Of a stretch of 15,799 nt of DNA, positions 1 through 6,295 are shown piece by piece (within the stretch, counting starts at the first letter, position 1; each line of letters starts with the position of its first letter). The translations under genes and the position numbers were made by a program. This stretch comes from an uncultured Lachnospiraceae bacterium (GTDB taxonomy: Bacteria > Bacillota > Clostridia > Lachnospirales > Lachnospiraceae). Where the stretch lies: contig CAMALN010000013.1 in assembly GCA_945836565.1 (NCBI GenBank), forward strand, positions 1 through 15,799. Direction: 5' to 3'. Below the pieces are notes generated by a model. That model had not been told where the DNA came from. It worked only from the letters and a program-made list of their open reading frames with translations, and did no database searches.

Positions 1-59
1 GCACAACCACAGATTCCATAACGCTTATTACAGATATGATAGATGAGCTGGCAAAATGA
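1..59 (+). CDS. C-terminal end of an unidentified upstream gene (partial)
   Basis: One plus-strand frame is open from the window edge to a TGA at 57-59. It encodes a tail of about 18 residues, TTTDSITLITDMIDELAK, which looks like an ordinary soluble, acidic helical C-terminus. The reason to believe it is position: an inverted repeat starts one base after the stop and ends two bases before the stop of the convergent HD-domain gene. That is how such repeats sit between two genes facing each other. The fragment is too short to assign a family, and an open frame of this length could also occur by chance. Confidence 0.4.
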   Translation, partial: TTTDSITLITDMIDELAK

Positions 60-60
60 T

Positions 61-187
61 GCCACTGGGGACGGGAAAACCGGCTTTTTTACTGTCCCCA
101 ATGGCTCTGGCTGTCAAAGCTATACATTTAAACCAAAAAAAGGCCACTGGGGACAGTAAAAAAGCCGGTTTTCCCGTCCCCAGTGGC
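61..187. repeat. 45-bp inverted repeat, REP/BIME-like
   Basis: The left arm (61-105) and right arm (143-187) are reverse complements at 44 of 45 positions, separated by 37 bp. Each arm is itself an imperfect palindrome: the ends GCCACTGGGGAC and GTCCCCAATGGC (left arm) pair with one mismatch around a core of about 21 bases. This gives two small hairpins in opposite orientation or one very long stem. The element fills the space between two convergent stop codons (59 and 190). Paired inverted GGGGAC...GTCCCC units resemble REP elements and BIMEs, which are moved by single-copy RAYT (Y1) transposases; no such transposase gene is in the window. A role in bidirectional termination or mRNA 3'-end protection is plausible but inferred. 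Confidence 0.85.
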
Positions 188-189
188 AC

Positions 190-780
190 TTAAAATAGTT
201 CCTTCTCAAGCTGTGCTATAAACCCCTCTAAAAGCTGCATACGCTTGGTATACTCTGCTCTTGCGGCATCTGTCTTGCACCTTCTAATCTTTGGCTTATT
301 GATACGATAGAAATTCTTAATCCTATAATATGCCTTCTTGTAGCTCGCTTCATCCTCGTTCGCTGTTGCCATGGAATCCCACAGCACACTAATTGCACCT
401 ACCTCATCAAGCAAATCAGCATCCATAACTATCTTACACTCAAGAGACAGCTCGGCATCCGTATCCTTATCCTCGTGTATCATAATTATCTCGCCGACTC
501 TCTTGATGGTTTCCTGATCTACTCCAAGACCATCCAGATATTCGACAGCAAGCTCCGCGCCGACCTCTCCGTGATCACGCGTATCATCCCATCCTATATC
601 ATGCAATAACGCTGCCAATGCTATTATGTCCAAATCACCGCCAAGCTTTGACTGAAGCTTTATAGCCCACCTGTAAACTCTCATGGTGTGCTCATATCTG
701 CTTCTAAAATTATACTTGTCCGGTCTGCCATTATCAGCGGTCATCTTTTTTACGTATTCTATTATCTCTGCGTAGTTCAT
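190..780 (-). CDS. HD-domain phosphohydrolase, uncharacterised
   Basis: A 196-residue soluble protein with an HD-superfamily metal-binding core: H31 in the RYEHT segment, the HD pair at H60-D61 in ALLHDIGW, H102 in the MIHED segment, and D120/D122 in VMDADLLDEVG. This H...HD...H...D order is typical of small HD phosphohydrolases of the YedJ type, which act on nucleotides or phosphate esters with a divalent metal. The substrate cannot be read from the sequence. The frame extends upstream to a TTG at 795, but the ATG at 780 is preferred because GAGGGG lies about 8 nt upstream of it. The coding region ends two bases from the inverted repeat. It is transcribed in the same direction as the SRP RNA but is separated from it by about 170 bp. 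Confidence 0.88.
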   Translation of the reverse strand: MNYAEIIEYVKKMTADNGRPDKYNFRSRYEHTMRVYRWAIKLQSKLGGDLDIIALAALLHDIGWDDTRDHGEVGAELAVEYLDGLGVDQETIKRVGEIIMIHEDKDTDAELSLECKIVMDADLLDEVGAISVLWDSMATANEDEASYKKAYYRIKNFYRINKPKIRRCKTDAARAEYTKRMQLLEGFIAQLEKELF

Positions 781-841
781 GCTTCCGCCCCTCAACCCCG
801 TATTTTAGCCTATAACCTTAGTTGTCCCAGGTATGCTTTAC

Positions 842-860
842 TTACAATATAACATTGTAA
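842..860. promoter_or_regulatory. 19-bp palindrome upstream of the HD gene, possible operator
   Basis: TTACAAT and ATTGTAA are perfect inverted 7-bp half sites separated by ATAAC. The palindrome lies about 60-80 bp upstream of the HD-gene start, inside the AT-rich 781-965 interval between that gene and the SRP RNA terminator. A weak minus-strand promoter (TTGAAA, 17 bp, TGTAAA) is just upstream of it. The symmetry is directly visible. A regulator-binding role is a guess, because AT-rich DNA often contains such palindromes by chance. Confidence 0.25.
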
Positions 861-965
861 TAATAGCACTATTTACATTAAATTACCATCTGTTTTTCAA
901 ATTTTATACATTTTTCACAAATTCATCACATAAAAATGTTGGATATTGAACTAAAAAATTGTATT

Positions 966-1236
966 AAAAAACCATGCGGTTGGCTTTGTGAAGTCTCCAC
1001 AGACGTTACCTTAGCAGTTAACTCAGCCCAGGCTACCTCACGGCACCCGGAAGGTCCTACTTAGTGCTGCTTCGTTCCCGACCTGACACGGTTCATAGGT
1101 TCCCGTCGCGCAAGACCCAAACCTCAACGCCACTTACCAAGGGCAGCTCTGCAGAAGAACGACCCGACACCAACCATCACCCTCGCTATAGCGGATTGCG
1201 AGTACAGGGCACCGCTAACTCCCCGGCTGCATGGAA
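966..1236 (-). ncRNA. ffs: Signal recognition particle RNA, large Bacillus/Clostridia type (scRNA)
   Basis: The minus strand carries a complete bacterial SRP RNA of about 270 nt with both Alu and S domains. The Alu part shows GGTGCCCTGTACTCGCAAT and the later GTTGAGGTTTGGGTC region. The S domain shows GTGTCAGGTCGGGAACGAAG: helix 8 with its GGAA tetraloop at 1075-1078. Its closing pairs are UCG/CGA rather than the commoner UCC/GGA, a compensatory change that keeps the helix paired. The two ends pair through CCATGC (1234-1229) and GCATGG (977-972). A run of T at 971-966 ends the transcript. The RNA is the scaffold for Ffh in co-translational membrane targeting. The order tadA then SRP RNA matches B. 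subtilis, but dnaX, which follows there, is absent here. The exact mature ends are estimates. Confidence 0.97.
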
Positions 1237-1253
1237 GCTTTATAACAGAACAG

Positions 1254-1282
1254 ATTATAACGAATATACCTGCTTAAGTCAA
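1254..1282 (-). promoter_or_regulatory. Sigma-A promoter of the SRP RNA
   Basis: On the minus strand a TTGACT -35 box (1282-1277) and a perfect TATAAT -10 box (1259-1254) are separated by exactly 17 bp. Transcription would start near 1247, about 10 nt before the first paired base of the RNA. The -35 box overlaps the tadA stop codon (1281-1279), so this strong RNA promoter is built into the end of the upstream gene. Confidence 0.88.
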
Positions 1283-1770
1283 GCTTGCCCACTAATCTGT
1301 CTCTTCTTTTGCTCTCTTAGCTTTGCAAAGAAATCCTTCATAAGCTCTGAGCACTCATCCTCAAGTACACCTCTCACAGTCTCCACCTGATGGTTAAACC
1401 TTGCAACATCGAACAGATTTAATATTGAGCCTGCACATCCTGCTTTTGGATTCATACATCCTATAACTACCTTGGGTATTCTGGCTTGCACTATTGCACC
1501 TGCACACATCTGGCATGGCTCAAGTGTCACATACATAACACAATCCTCAAGTCTCCAATCACCTAGAACCTTTGATGCTTTTTTTATCGCCATGAGCTCT
1601 GCATGTGCAAGAGTTGTCTTATCAATATTGCGTCTGTTGTAGCCCCTGGCGATAACCCTGCCATCGTGCACTATCACACAACCAATAGGTACATCACCGT
1701 TTCCCTCCGCTTTTTTTGCAAGTCTTATGGCTTGCTTCATATATCCTTCGTCATTGCTTAGCTTCTTCAT
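1279..1770 (-). CDS. tadA: tRNA-specific adenosine deaminase
   Basis: A 163-residue CDA-fold zinc deaminase that converts A34 to inosine in the tRNA-Arg(ACG) anticodon in the cytosol, allowing wobble decoding of CGN codons. The zinc and catalytic signature is complete: H56-A57-E58 (HAE), then P85-C86-Q-M-C89 (PCxxC). The preceding VPIGCVIV and NRRN segments are typical of TadA, as is the AHAELMAI context. The length is normal for the family. The ATG at 1770 has GGGAG about 6 nt upstream. The SRP RNA lies immediately downstream with its own promoter, an arrangement conserved with B. subtilis. The upstream interval up to 1952 is shared with the divergent GNAT gene; I could not place a convincing minus-strand promoter there. 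Confidence 0.96.
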   Translation of the reverse strand: MKKLSNDEGYMKQAIRLAKKAEGNGDVPIGCVIVHDGRVIARGYNRRNIDKTTLAHAELMAIKKASKVLGDWRLEDCVMYVTLEPCQMCAGAIVQARIPKVVIGCMNPKAGCAGSILNLFDVARFNHQVETVRGVLEDECSELMKDFFAKLREQKKRQISGQA

Positions 1771-1817
1771 ACTACTCCCTTGTTCTACATAATTTATCGC
1801 AAATAATCGGTTACATA

Positions 1818-1846
1818 TTGTTACCTTCCCGCCATCGTGCTAGAAT
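1818..1846 (+). promoter_or_regulatory. Extended -10 promoter of the GNAT gene
   Basis: TTGTTA (1818-1823) and TAGAAT (1841-1846) are separated by 17 bp, and a TGC directly precedes the -10 box, giving an extended -10 (TGn). The predicted start near 1853 gives a leader of about 120 nt, mostly AT-rich and without clear structure. Two GTTAC direct repeats spaced by one helical turn (1810-1814 and 1820-1824) straddle the -35 box and could be a regulator site; that part is speculative. Confidence 0.6.
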
Positions 1847-1972
1847 ATGCTATCATATTGTCAAACGGACGACATATTTTAAATTTCAAATTATATATTA
1901 TTATCAAACACATGACATATTACGTATCATCCATAAATATATTTATTTACTATGATACAGAAAGGACACACT

Positions 1973-2521
1973 ATGGCACCGGATGTATATCAAACCGAAC
2001 ACTTAATCCTCCGCATTGAGGACGAAGACAGAGCAACTATGGTGCTTGCACTATATGAAAATAACCGCCCTGAATTCGAGGAATTCGAGCCCACCAGACC
2101 TGTAGATTTCTATACTCTCGATTACCATATCAAGGCCCTGAGACGAGAGTACAAGGCCTACCGGCTTGGCAGCTTCGTAAGATATTATATCTACAGACAA
2201 AATGATGAACACCACATCATCGGCTCAATCAACTTTAATATATTCTTCGACGGCTATACAAAATGTGCTGAAATGGGCTACAAGATAGACCATCTGCATC
2301 AGAACCGGGGTTATGCATATGAGGCCTGTGTTGCCGGAATGAAGCTTCTCGCAAGCTATTACGACATACAGCGCTTTGACGTACGCATCCATCCTGACAA
2401 TATACCCTCACTTTGTCTGGCAGGAAAGCTTAATTTCAAATATATGTACATCGAGCCGAACAGTGCAAATATTATGGGCAGGAATACAGATCTGCTTCGT
2501 TATACCTGTCATCTGTCTTAA
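1973..2521 (+). CDS. GNAT-family N-acetyltransferase, RimJ/RimL-like
   Basis: A 182-residue acetyl-CoA-dependent acetyltransferase of the GNAT fold. The N-terminus (TEHLILRIEDEDRA, residues 8-21) matches the usual first strand and helix of RimJ/RimL-type enzymes. The acetyl-CoA pyrophosphate loop is QNRGYA at 110-115, after the strand ending AEMGYKID. The C-terminal NIPSLCLAGKLNFKY is the family's 'N..S..la.k.GF' segment, with asparagine in place of the usual glycine. The acceptor, protein N-terminus or small molecule, cannot be told. The frame opens earlier at 1952, but AAAGGA at 1961-1966 is placed for the ATG at 1973. The last 50 bp overlap the convergent DUF6128-like gene. Confidence 0.85.
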   Translation: MAPDVYQTEHLILRIEDEDRATMVLALYENNRPEFEEFEPTRPVDFYTLDYHIKALRREYKAYRLGSFVRYYIYRQNDEHHIIGSINFNIFFDGYTKCAEMGYKIDHLHQNRGYAYEACVAGMKLLASYYDIQRFDVRIHPDNIPSLCLAGKLNFKYMYIEPNSANIMGRNTDLLRYTCHLS

Positions 2522-3467
2522 CAATAGTAATCCAGTAGCCAAAGCTGCCGAGATTGCTATTTTTTCCTGCTTCATATCCGGCTCTTACAAAATTTCTGAA
2601 CCCAAACATACCTGCCATATATCTTTCTCTTCTCGAATCATTTCCGGGTACACCTACAATATATGAGATTTTATCTCCTCTGGTAAGCTTACCCAGCATA
2701 AGATAATTATATCTGTAATAACCATGTGCCAAAAAGCTGTTCACACCAAGCTTCCAATTTACAGAGGGAAGCAACCCGATATCAGCGGTGGATATCTTCA
2801 CTCCACTTATAGCTGCAGTCTGTCCCTCACGTCTTCCTTCGATTTCTATATCCGGAATTTTCTCTCGTACTATAAATAATTCTCTCCAGCTTAGCCTGTC
2901 CGAAGCTTTTCTATTTACGCACTGCTCCTCACTCACCGCAACCTGTCCCATTGCAGACTGAGCCTTCACATCATGGTGATTTTCAATATCCGACGTAAGC
3001 ATCACACCATCACCATTTCCCACAGCCGACTGCATATTTGCGGTATTCATTTCTGCCGGTTCATCCGCTACCTGTATGTCATATGGATTTATCTCATTGT
3101 CCGACCAGTTTGCGAATAGTCTTTCCCCATCCTGACATACAAATAAAACCCCTTCATAATCCAGTATGCCATATGCACCTTCGCCTACTTTATTCCAGCC
3201 CACCTCTTGCTTTGCAGTAGCCACATCTCTTTCTCCGGCATTTATTATAAGCCGGTTCATATATTCTACCTCTCCCTGTCTTGTGAGATACACATTGCAG
3301 CCGCAATCATAAGGCTTATGTAATCTTAAGCCGAGCTGGATACGCGCCCTCTTCCCACTCTCCTTCATGAGCTGCTGTACCTTCACAAAGCCTGCATTTT
3401 CACATTTTTTTTCGTCTGTATTCTCCCGATATCTGTAGATATAAGATACCCATCTCGTTAATTCCAT
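2472..3467 (-). CDS. DUF6128-like protein, function unknown
   Basis: A 331-residue protein in two blocks. Residues about 5-120 start with WVSYIYRY and continue NAGFVKV, resembling the beta-rich N-terminal domain seen before DUF6128 in Lachnospiraceae. Residues about 227-312 carry the hallmark run ADIGLLPSVNWKLGVNSF, then LAHGYYRYNYLMLGK, the VGVPG segment, YMAGMFGF and a final FGYW. The linker (about 130-210) is low in order and rich in Asn, Glu and Met. There is no signal peptide or membrane span. Family assignment is from memory of this motif pattern and no biochemical role is known. The ATG at 3467 has GGAGAAGG about 7 nt upstream. The C-terminus runs 19 residues past the conserved FGYW, across the end of the convergent acetyltransferase gene. 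Confidence 0.75.
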   Translation of the reverse strand: MELTRWVSYIYRYRENTDEKKCENAGFVKVQQLMKESGKRARIQLGLRLHKPYDCGCNVYLTRQGEVEYMNRLIINAGERDVATAKQEVGWNKVGEGAYGILDYEGVLFVCQDGERLFANWSDNEINPYDIQVADEPAEMNTANMQSAVGNGDGVMLTSDIENHHDVKAQSAMGQVAVSEEQCVNRKASDRLSWRELFIVREKIPDIEIEGRREGQTAAISGVKISTADIGLLPSVNWKLGVNSFLAHGYYRYNYLMLGKLTRGDKISYIVGVPGNDSRRERYMAGMFGFRNFVRAGYEAGKNSNLGSFGYWITIVKTDDRYNEADLYSCP

Positions 3468-3550
3468 ATAAAACCTTCTCCATTCTATAGCTTGTCCTAT
3501 ATGTATATGCGCATCTTATATCTATATTCTATTTTTTCGTCGACTTATTT

Positions 3551-4405
3551 CTACAGCTCACCGATTATATCCGACAGTCTCGCAAACTGCTCAAGCGTAA
3601 GGGCCTCCCCTCTTATGCTCTCCGGCAGTCCCATAGCTCTAAGAGCCTCGACCACCTGCTCCTTCGAATACGGCAGTTCAGATGAATTGTGTATACCATT
3701 TTGCAGAGTTTTGCGTCTCTGATTAAAGGATGCCCTTATAAGCTTGAACATCAGCTTCTCATCCTTTACTTTAACCGGTGCATTCTCCCACCTTGTAAGT
3801 CTGATTACCGCGGATGCAACATTTGGTCTCGGTATAAAGCAGTTTGGCGGTACATTCGCCACTATATAGGGCTGTGCGTAATACTGAACCGCAAGCGAAA
3901 GTGCTCCGTAATCCTTGGTTCCCGGACCCGCCTGCATACGTGCTGCGACCTCCTTTTGAACCATAACCGTAATGCTGTCTGTCGGTATATGATTTTCAAA
4001 CAAGCCCATAATAATAGGCGTGGTTATATAATACGGCAGATTGGCAACTACCTTAAGGCTGCTTACATCACCTACAAGTGCGGCTATATCAACCTTAAGT
4101 ATATCATCATTAACTACTTCAACATTATCATATTCAGCCAGGGTCTCAGCCAGCACCGGCAGCAAATTCTTATCTATCTCCACCGCATACACTCTACCTG
4201 CTGCCTCAGCCAGATACTGCGTCATAGTGCCTATACCCGGTCCTATTTCAAGCACTGTATCTTCCTTTGTTATCTCTGCCGCCGATATAATCTTCTCTAT
4301 GACATGTCCGTCTATCAGAAAATTCTGCCCGAATCTCTTCTGAAATGTAAAGTTATATTTTTTCAATATCTCGATTGTAACCTGCGGATTACTTAGCTTC
4401 TCCAT
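3551..4405 (-). CDS. rsmA: 16S rRNA (adenine1518-N6/adenine1519-N6)-dimethyltransferase
   Basis: A 284-residue KsgA/RsmA enzyme that dimethylates two adjacent adenines in the 3'-terminal helix of 16S rRNA using S-adenosylmethionine during late 30S assembly. Visible motifs: KRFGQNFL (23-30), the SAM-binding loop LEIGPGIGTMT (52-62), the acidic residue E76 after strand 2, NDDIL (99-103) and the catalytic NLPYYITTP (122-130). The length is normal for the family. The ATG at 4405 has AAAGGAG 5-6 nt upstream. It follows tatD after 98 bp; tatD and rsmA are frequent neighbours in Firmicutes, usually with rnmV between them, which is missing here. Loss of this enzyme gives kasugamycin resistance in other bacteria. 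Confidence 0.97.
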   Translation of the reverse strand: MEKLSNPQVTIEILKKYNFTFQKRFGQNFLIDGHVIEKIISAAEITKEDTVLEIGPGIGTMTQYLAEAAGRVYAVEIDKNLLPVLAETLAEYDNVEVVNDDILKVDIAALVGDVSSLKVVANLPYYITTPIIMGLFENHIPTDSITVMVQKEVAARMQAGPGTKDYGALSLAVQYYAQPYIVANVPPNCFIPRPNVASAVIRLTRWENAPVKVKDEKLMFKLIRASFNQRRKTLQNGIHNSSELPYSKEQVVEALRAMGLPESIRGEALTLEQFARLSDIIGEL

Positions 4406-4503
4406 TCAATCTCCTTTTTGCACCACACTTTATCCAATTTGGCCTATAAAGCTATTTTCTCACCACATCGCATTCAATGTGCTCCACTAATTTCAACGCC
4501 GCC

Positions 4504-5298
4504 TTACATAGTAAGCCTGTACAGCCTATGTGCATTTTCATAGGTTGTCTCATACACTCCTTCAACTGGGATCTTCTTGATATCCGCTATCGCCTCTGCA
4601 ACATATGAAATATACGCCGATGAATTACGCTTTCCTCTGTACGGAACCGGTGCAAGATATGGTGCATCCGTCTCAAGCACTATGGACTCGAGCGGGATAG
4701 CCTCAACCGTCTCCTTAAGCTTCCTTCCGTTTGAAAATGTAACGACTCCGCCTACGCCTATCATGAAGCCCATATCTACATACTGCCTTGCCATCTCCGG
4801 CGAATAGGAGTAGCAATGCACCACTCCGCCTATCTGCCCTGCATCAGCAGCCTTCATCTCATCATAGGTATCTGCCGCCGCATCACGACTGTGTATTACC
4901 AGCGGAAGCTTAAGCTCTTGCGCCAGCTCCATCTGTAGCCTGAACCATTTTTTTTGAAGCCCTTTTACCTCATCATCACAGCTATCCAGATGATAATCAA
5001 GTCCTATCTCTCCGACAGCAACCACCCTCTCGTGTGCGAGATATTCCCTAAGCAAAGCCAAACCGGCTTCCTCTCCCATGGCCTCTATCTCTTCAATCTC
5101 TGTCGGATGGACACCTATTGCACCATAGAAGAAATCATATTCATCTATTAATTTAAGCGTATCCGCACAGCCCTTTAGTGTTGCACCTATATTACAGATT
5201 TTCTTTACATTTTTTTCCTTCATGGATTTTAACAGCACATCCCGGTCTTCATCATACCAGTCATCATCATAATGTGCATGCGTATCAAAAATATACAT
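4504..5298 (-). CDS. tatD: TatD-family metal-dependent deoxyribonuclease
   Basis: A 264-residue cytosolic TIM-barrel hydrolase of the TatD/YcfH family, which acts as a metal-dependent 3'-5' exonuclease or DNA-repair nuclease in characterised members. All metal ligands are present: H7 and H9 in DTHAHYDD, E97 in VGEIGLDYH, H136 in LVIHSRDA, H161 in VVHCYS, and D211 in LETDAPYLAP. The frame allows an ATG at 5304, but GAGGT directly abuts that codon while lying 6 nt before the ATG at 5298. The second ATG also gives the usual short N-terminus, so 5298 is chosen. It is probably co-transcribed with rsmA from the divergent promoter region described at 5387-5415. Confidence 0.95.
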   Translation of the reverse strand: MYIFDTHAHYDDDWYDEDRDVLLKSMKEKNVKKICNIGATLKGCADTLKLIDEYDFFYGAIGVHPTEIEEIEAMGEEAGLALLREYLAHERVVAVGEIGLDYHLDSCDDEVKGLQKKWFRLQMELAQELKLPLVIHSRDAAADTYDEMKAADAGQIGGVVHCYSYSPEMARQYVDMGFMIGVGGVVTFSNGRKLKETVEAIPLESIVLETDAPYLAPVPYRGKRNSSAYISYVAEAIADIKKIPVEGVYETTYENAHRLYRLTM

Positions 5299-5386
5299 CC
5301 TCATACCTCACATATATTACGCAAATCAAACCAAGCTCTGATTGCATATTTCATTCACATATACTCATTTAAAATAAATATGCTAC

Positions 5387-5415
5387 ATTATACATTTATA
5401 GTTGAAATTTGTACA
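5387..5415 (-). promoter_or_regulatory. Probable tatD promoter, divergent
   Basis: On the minus strand a TATAAT -10 (5392-5387) follows TGTACA (5415-5410, four matches to the -35 consensus) by 17 bp. Transcription would start near 5380, leaving about 80 nt of leader before tatD. The -35 box lies inside the spacer of the plus-strand promoter at 5402-5430, so the two polymerases would compete for the same DNA. Confidence 0.55.
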
Positions 5416-5430
5416 GATTTTATATAAAAT
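5402..5430 (+). promoter_or_regulatory. Promoter of the mini-chemoreceptor gene
   Basis: TTGAAA (5402-5407) and TAAAAT (5425-5430) are separated by 17 bp, a good sigma-A match. The leader would be about 48 nt and contains AGGGAGG (5472-5478), 6 nt before the ATG at 5485. A perfect TATAAT also occurs at 5462-5467 but has no -35 at a workable distance. Confidence 0.65.
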
Positions 5431-5484
5431 AGGATATAGTGTATTGAGCAAAGACTACATATATAATGTACAGGGAGGTAAGTT

Positions 5485-6102
5485 ATGACTATAGACGAAT
5501 TAAAGATACAGGACTATGTCAATATAGAGCAATTAGAAGAACTCCTGGTTAAATGGAATGCTGCCACAGATATGATTGCAGTTATCCTTGATGACGAGGG
5601 CAATTTCCTTTCTAATAAGCTTGGTTTTTCTCGTGACAATATCGAGGCCTTTAGTGAGGAGGTTGAGCTTGACGAGGTTGTCGTTGCTTCTATAGTAGGT
5701 GGTCCTCTCGATGAGGATGCTGACGAGGAGAAGGTTGAGGCTGCTGCCGCACTTCTCGTAGAATCATTAAAGAATCTTTTGGAGGCAAACTTTAGAAAGA
5801 AACAATACAACGAGATGATTTCAAACTTCAATGGCGAAATCGGAAATGCTGCTGCACTCATCAAGGAGCTCACTGTTAAGTCACAGGGACTTAAGAAGAT
5901 AGAGAACAAGCAGAACATCCTCGCTTTGAATGCTTCCATCGAGGCTGCAAGAGCCGGCGAGGCAGGACGAGGCTTCACAGTAGTTGCGCATGAGTTCGGA
6001 AAGCTTGCAAATGACTCCGGCGAAATCAATGATGCCATACAGAAGACGCTTCGTAAGCTTGATTCATCAGTTAGCGAACTCGGAAATCAGGAAGAGATAT
6101 AG
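5485..6102 (+). CDS. Small soluble chemoreceptor-like protein: reduced PocR-like sensor plus MCP tip
   Basis: A 205-residue protein with no membrane span or HAMP domain. Residues about 12-103 resemble a PocR-type sensory domain: a helix ([17 protein letters not shown]), a strand ([12 protein letters not shown]), an IVGGPLDED turn and a closing helix. The central Cys-bearing part of ordinary PocR domains appears to be absent. Residues about 115-200 form a helical hairpin whose turn is the conserved MCP signalling tip [20 protein letters not shown] (144-163), with E153 and R156 of the CheA/CheW contact region. The arms are only about 30 residues, far shorter than in normal MCPs, and I see no obvious methylation heptads. 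It could be a cytosolic receptor, an array modulator, or a sensor outside chemotaxis. No motility genes are nearby. The gene looks intact, with a promoter and a strong ribosome binding site. Confidence 0.8.
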   Translation: MTIDELKIQDYVNIEQLEELLVKWNAATDMIAVILDDEGNFLSNKLGFSRDNIEAFSEEVELDEVVVASIVGGPLDEDADEEKVEAAAALLVESLKNLLEANFRKKQYNEMISNFNGEIGNAAALIKELTVKSQGLKKIENKQNILALNASIEAARAGEAGRGFTVVAHEFGKLANDSGEINDAIQKTLRKLDSSVSELGNQEEI

Positions 6103-6139
6103 AATCTTATAGATTGTGGGAGAAAAATAAAAAATCAAA

Positions 6140-6159
6140 TTGTGAACCAAATTTCACAA
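6140..6159. promoter_or_regulatory. 20-bp palindrome, possible operator
   Basis: TTGTGAA (6140-6146) and TTCACAA (6153-6159) are perfect inverted half sites separated by 6 bp (CCAAAT). The site lies 37 bp after the mini-chemoreceptor stop codon and about 190 bp upstream of the aminotransferase. The half site resembles CRP/FNR-family sequences, but the TGTGA and TCACA cores are 8 bp apart rather than 6. It may regulate the downstream operon; no convincing promoter could be placed next to it. Confidence 0.3.
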
Positions 6160-6242
6160 ACAGGACATAATTTGAACACAAATTATTGTTATATTATGAC
6201 TTGTAAGAGCTTTTCATATATTTGAATCCTCTCTCCCCTCAG

Positions 6243-6295
6243 AAAGTGTCGATTAGATTCCTCCCCGGTTTCTATATCGGCACTTTTTATTTTTG
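6243..6295 (+). terminator. Rho-independent terminator
   Basis: An 11-bp stem (AAAGTGTCGAT at 6243-6253 with ATCGGCACTTT at 6276-6286, including one G-U pair) closes a 22-nt loop and is followed by TTTTTATTTTT. It most simply ends the mini-chemoreceptor transcript. Because it sits about 60 bp before the aminotransferase, it could also attenuate a transcript starting in the 6103-6240 interval. Apart from the palindrome at 6140-6159, the 6103-6351 gap holds nothing else I can support except a small TAAGTC/GACTTA hairpin at 6311-6327, just upstream of the ribosome binding site. Confidence 0.75.

Noticed and set aside
1064..1390. Open plus-strand frame of 108 codons across the SRP RNA and the end of tadA
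   Set aside because: It is antisense to a structured RNA and to a conserved gene, has no ribosome binding site, and gives a low-complexity translation without family features.
3689..4396. Long plus-strand open frame (235 codons) opposite rsmA
   Set aside because: It is a shadow of rsmA codon usage: the translation is rich in Cys, Tyr and Arg with no domain pattern, and there is no ribosome binding site.
5462..5467. Perfect TATAAT just upstream of the mini-chemoreceptor gene
   Set aside because: The nearest -35-like TTGAGC is only 12 bp away, and the element is about 5 bp from the ribosome binding site. The promoter at 5402-5430 fits better.
5514..6038. Minus-strand open frame (174 codons) opposite the mini-chemoreceptor gene
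   Set aside because: The translation is Ser/Ala/Phe-rich and mirrors the GAG/GAC/GCT codons of the real gene; there is no start signal.
5485..6102. Frameshifted remnant of a full-length MCP
   Set aside because: The frame is intact from a strong ribosome binding site to a stop, codon use is even, and the sequence after the stop (6103-6200) shows no continued MCP helix in any frame that I could see.
6140..6159. Classical CRP site
   Set aside because: The TGTGA and TCACA cores are 8 bp apart, not the 6 bp required, so only a generic palindrome is claimed.
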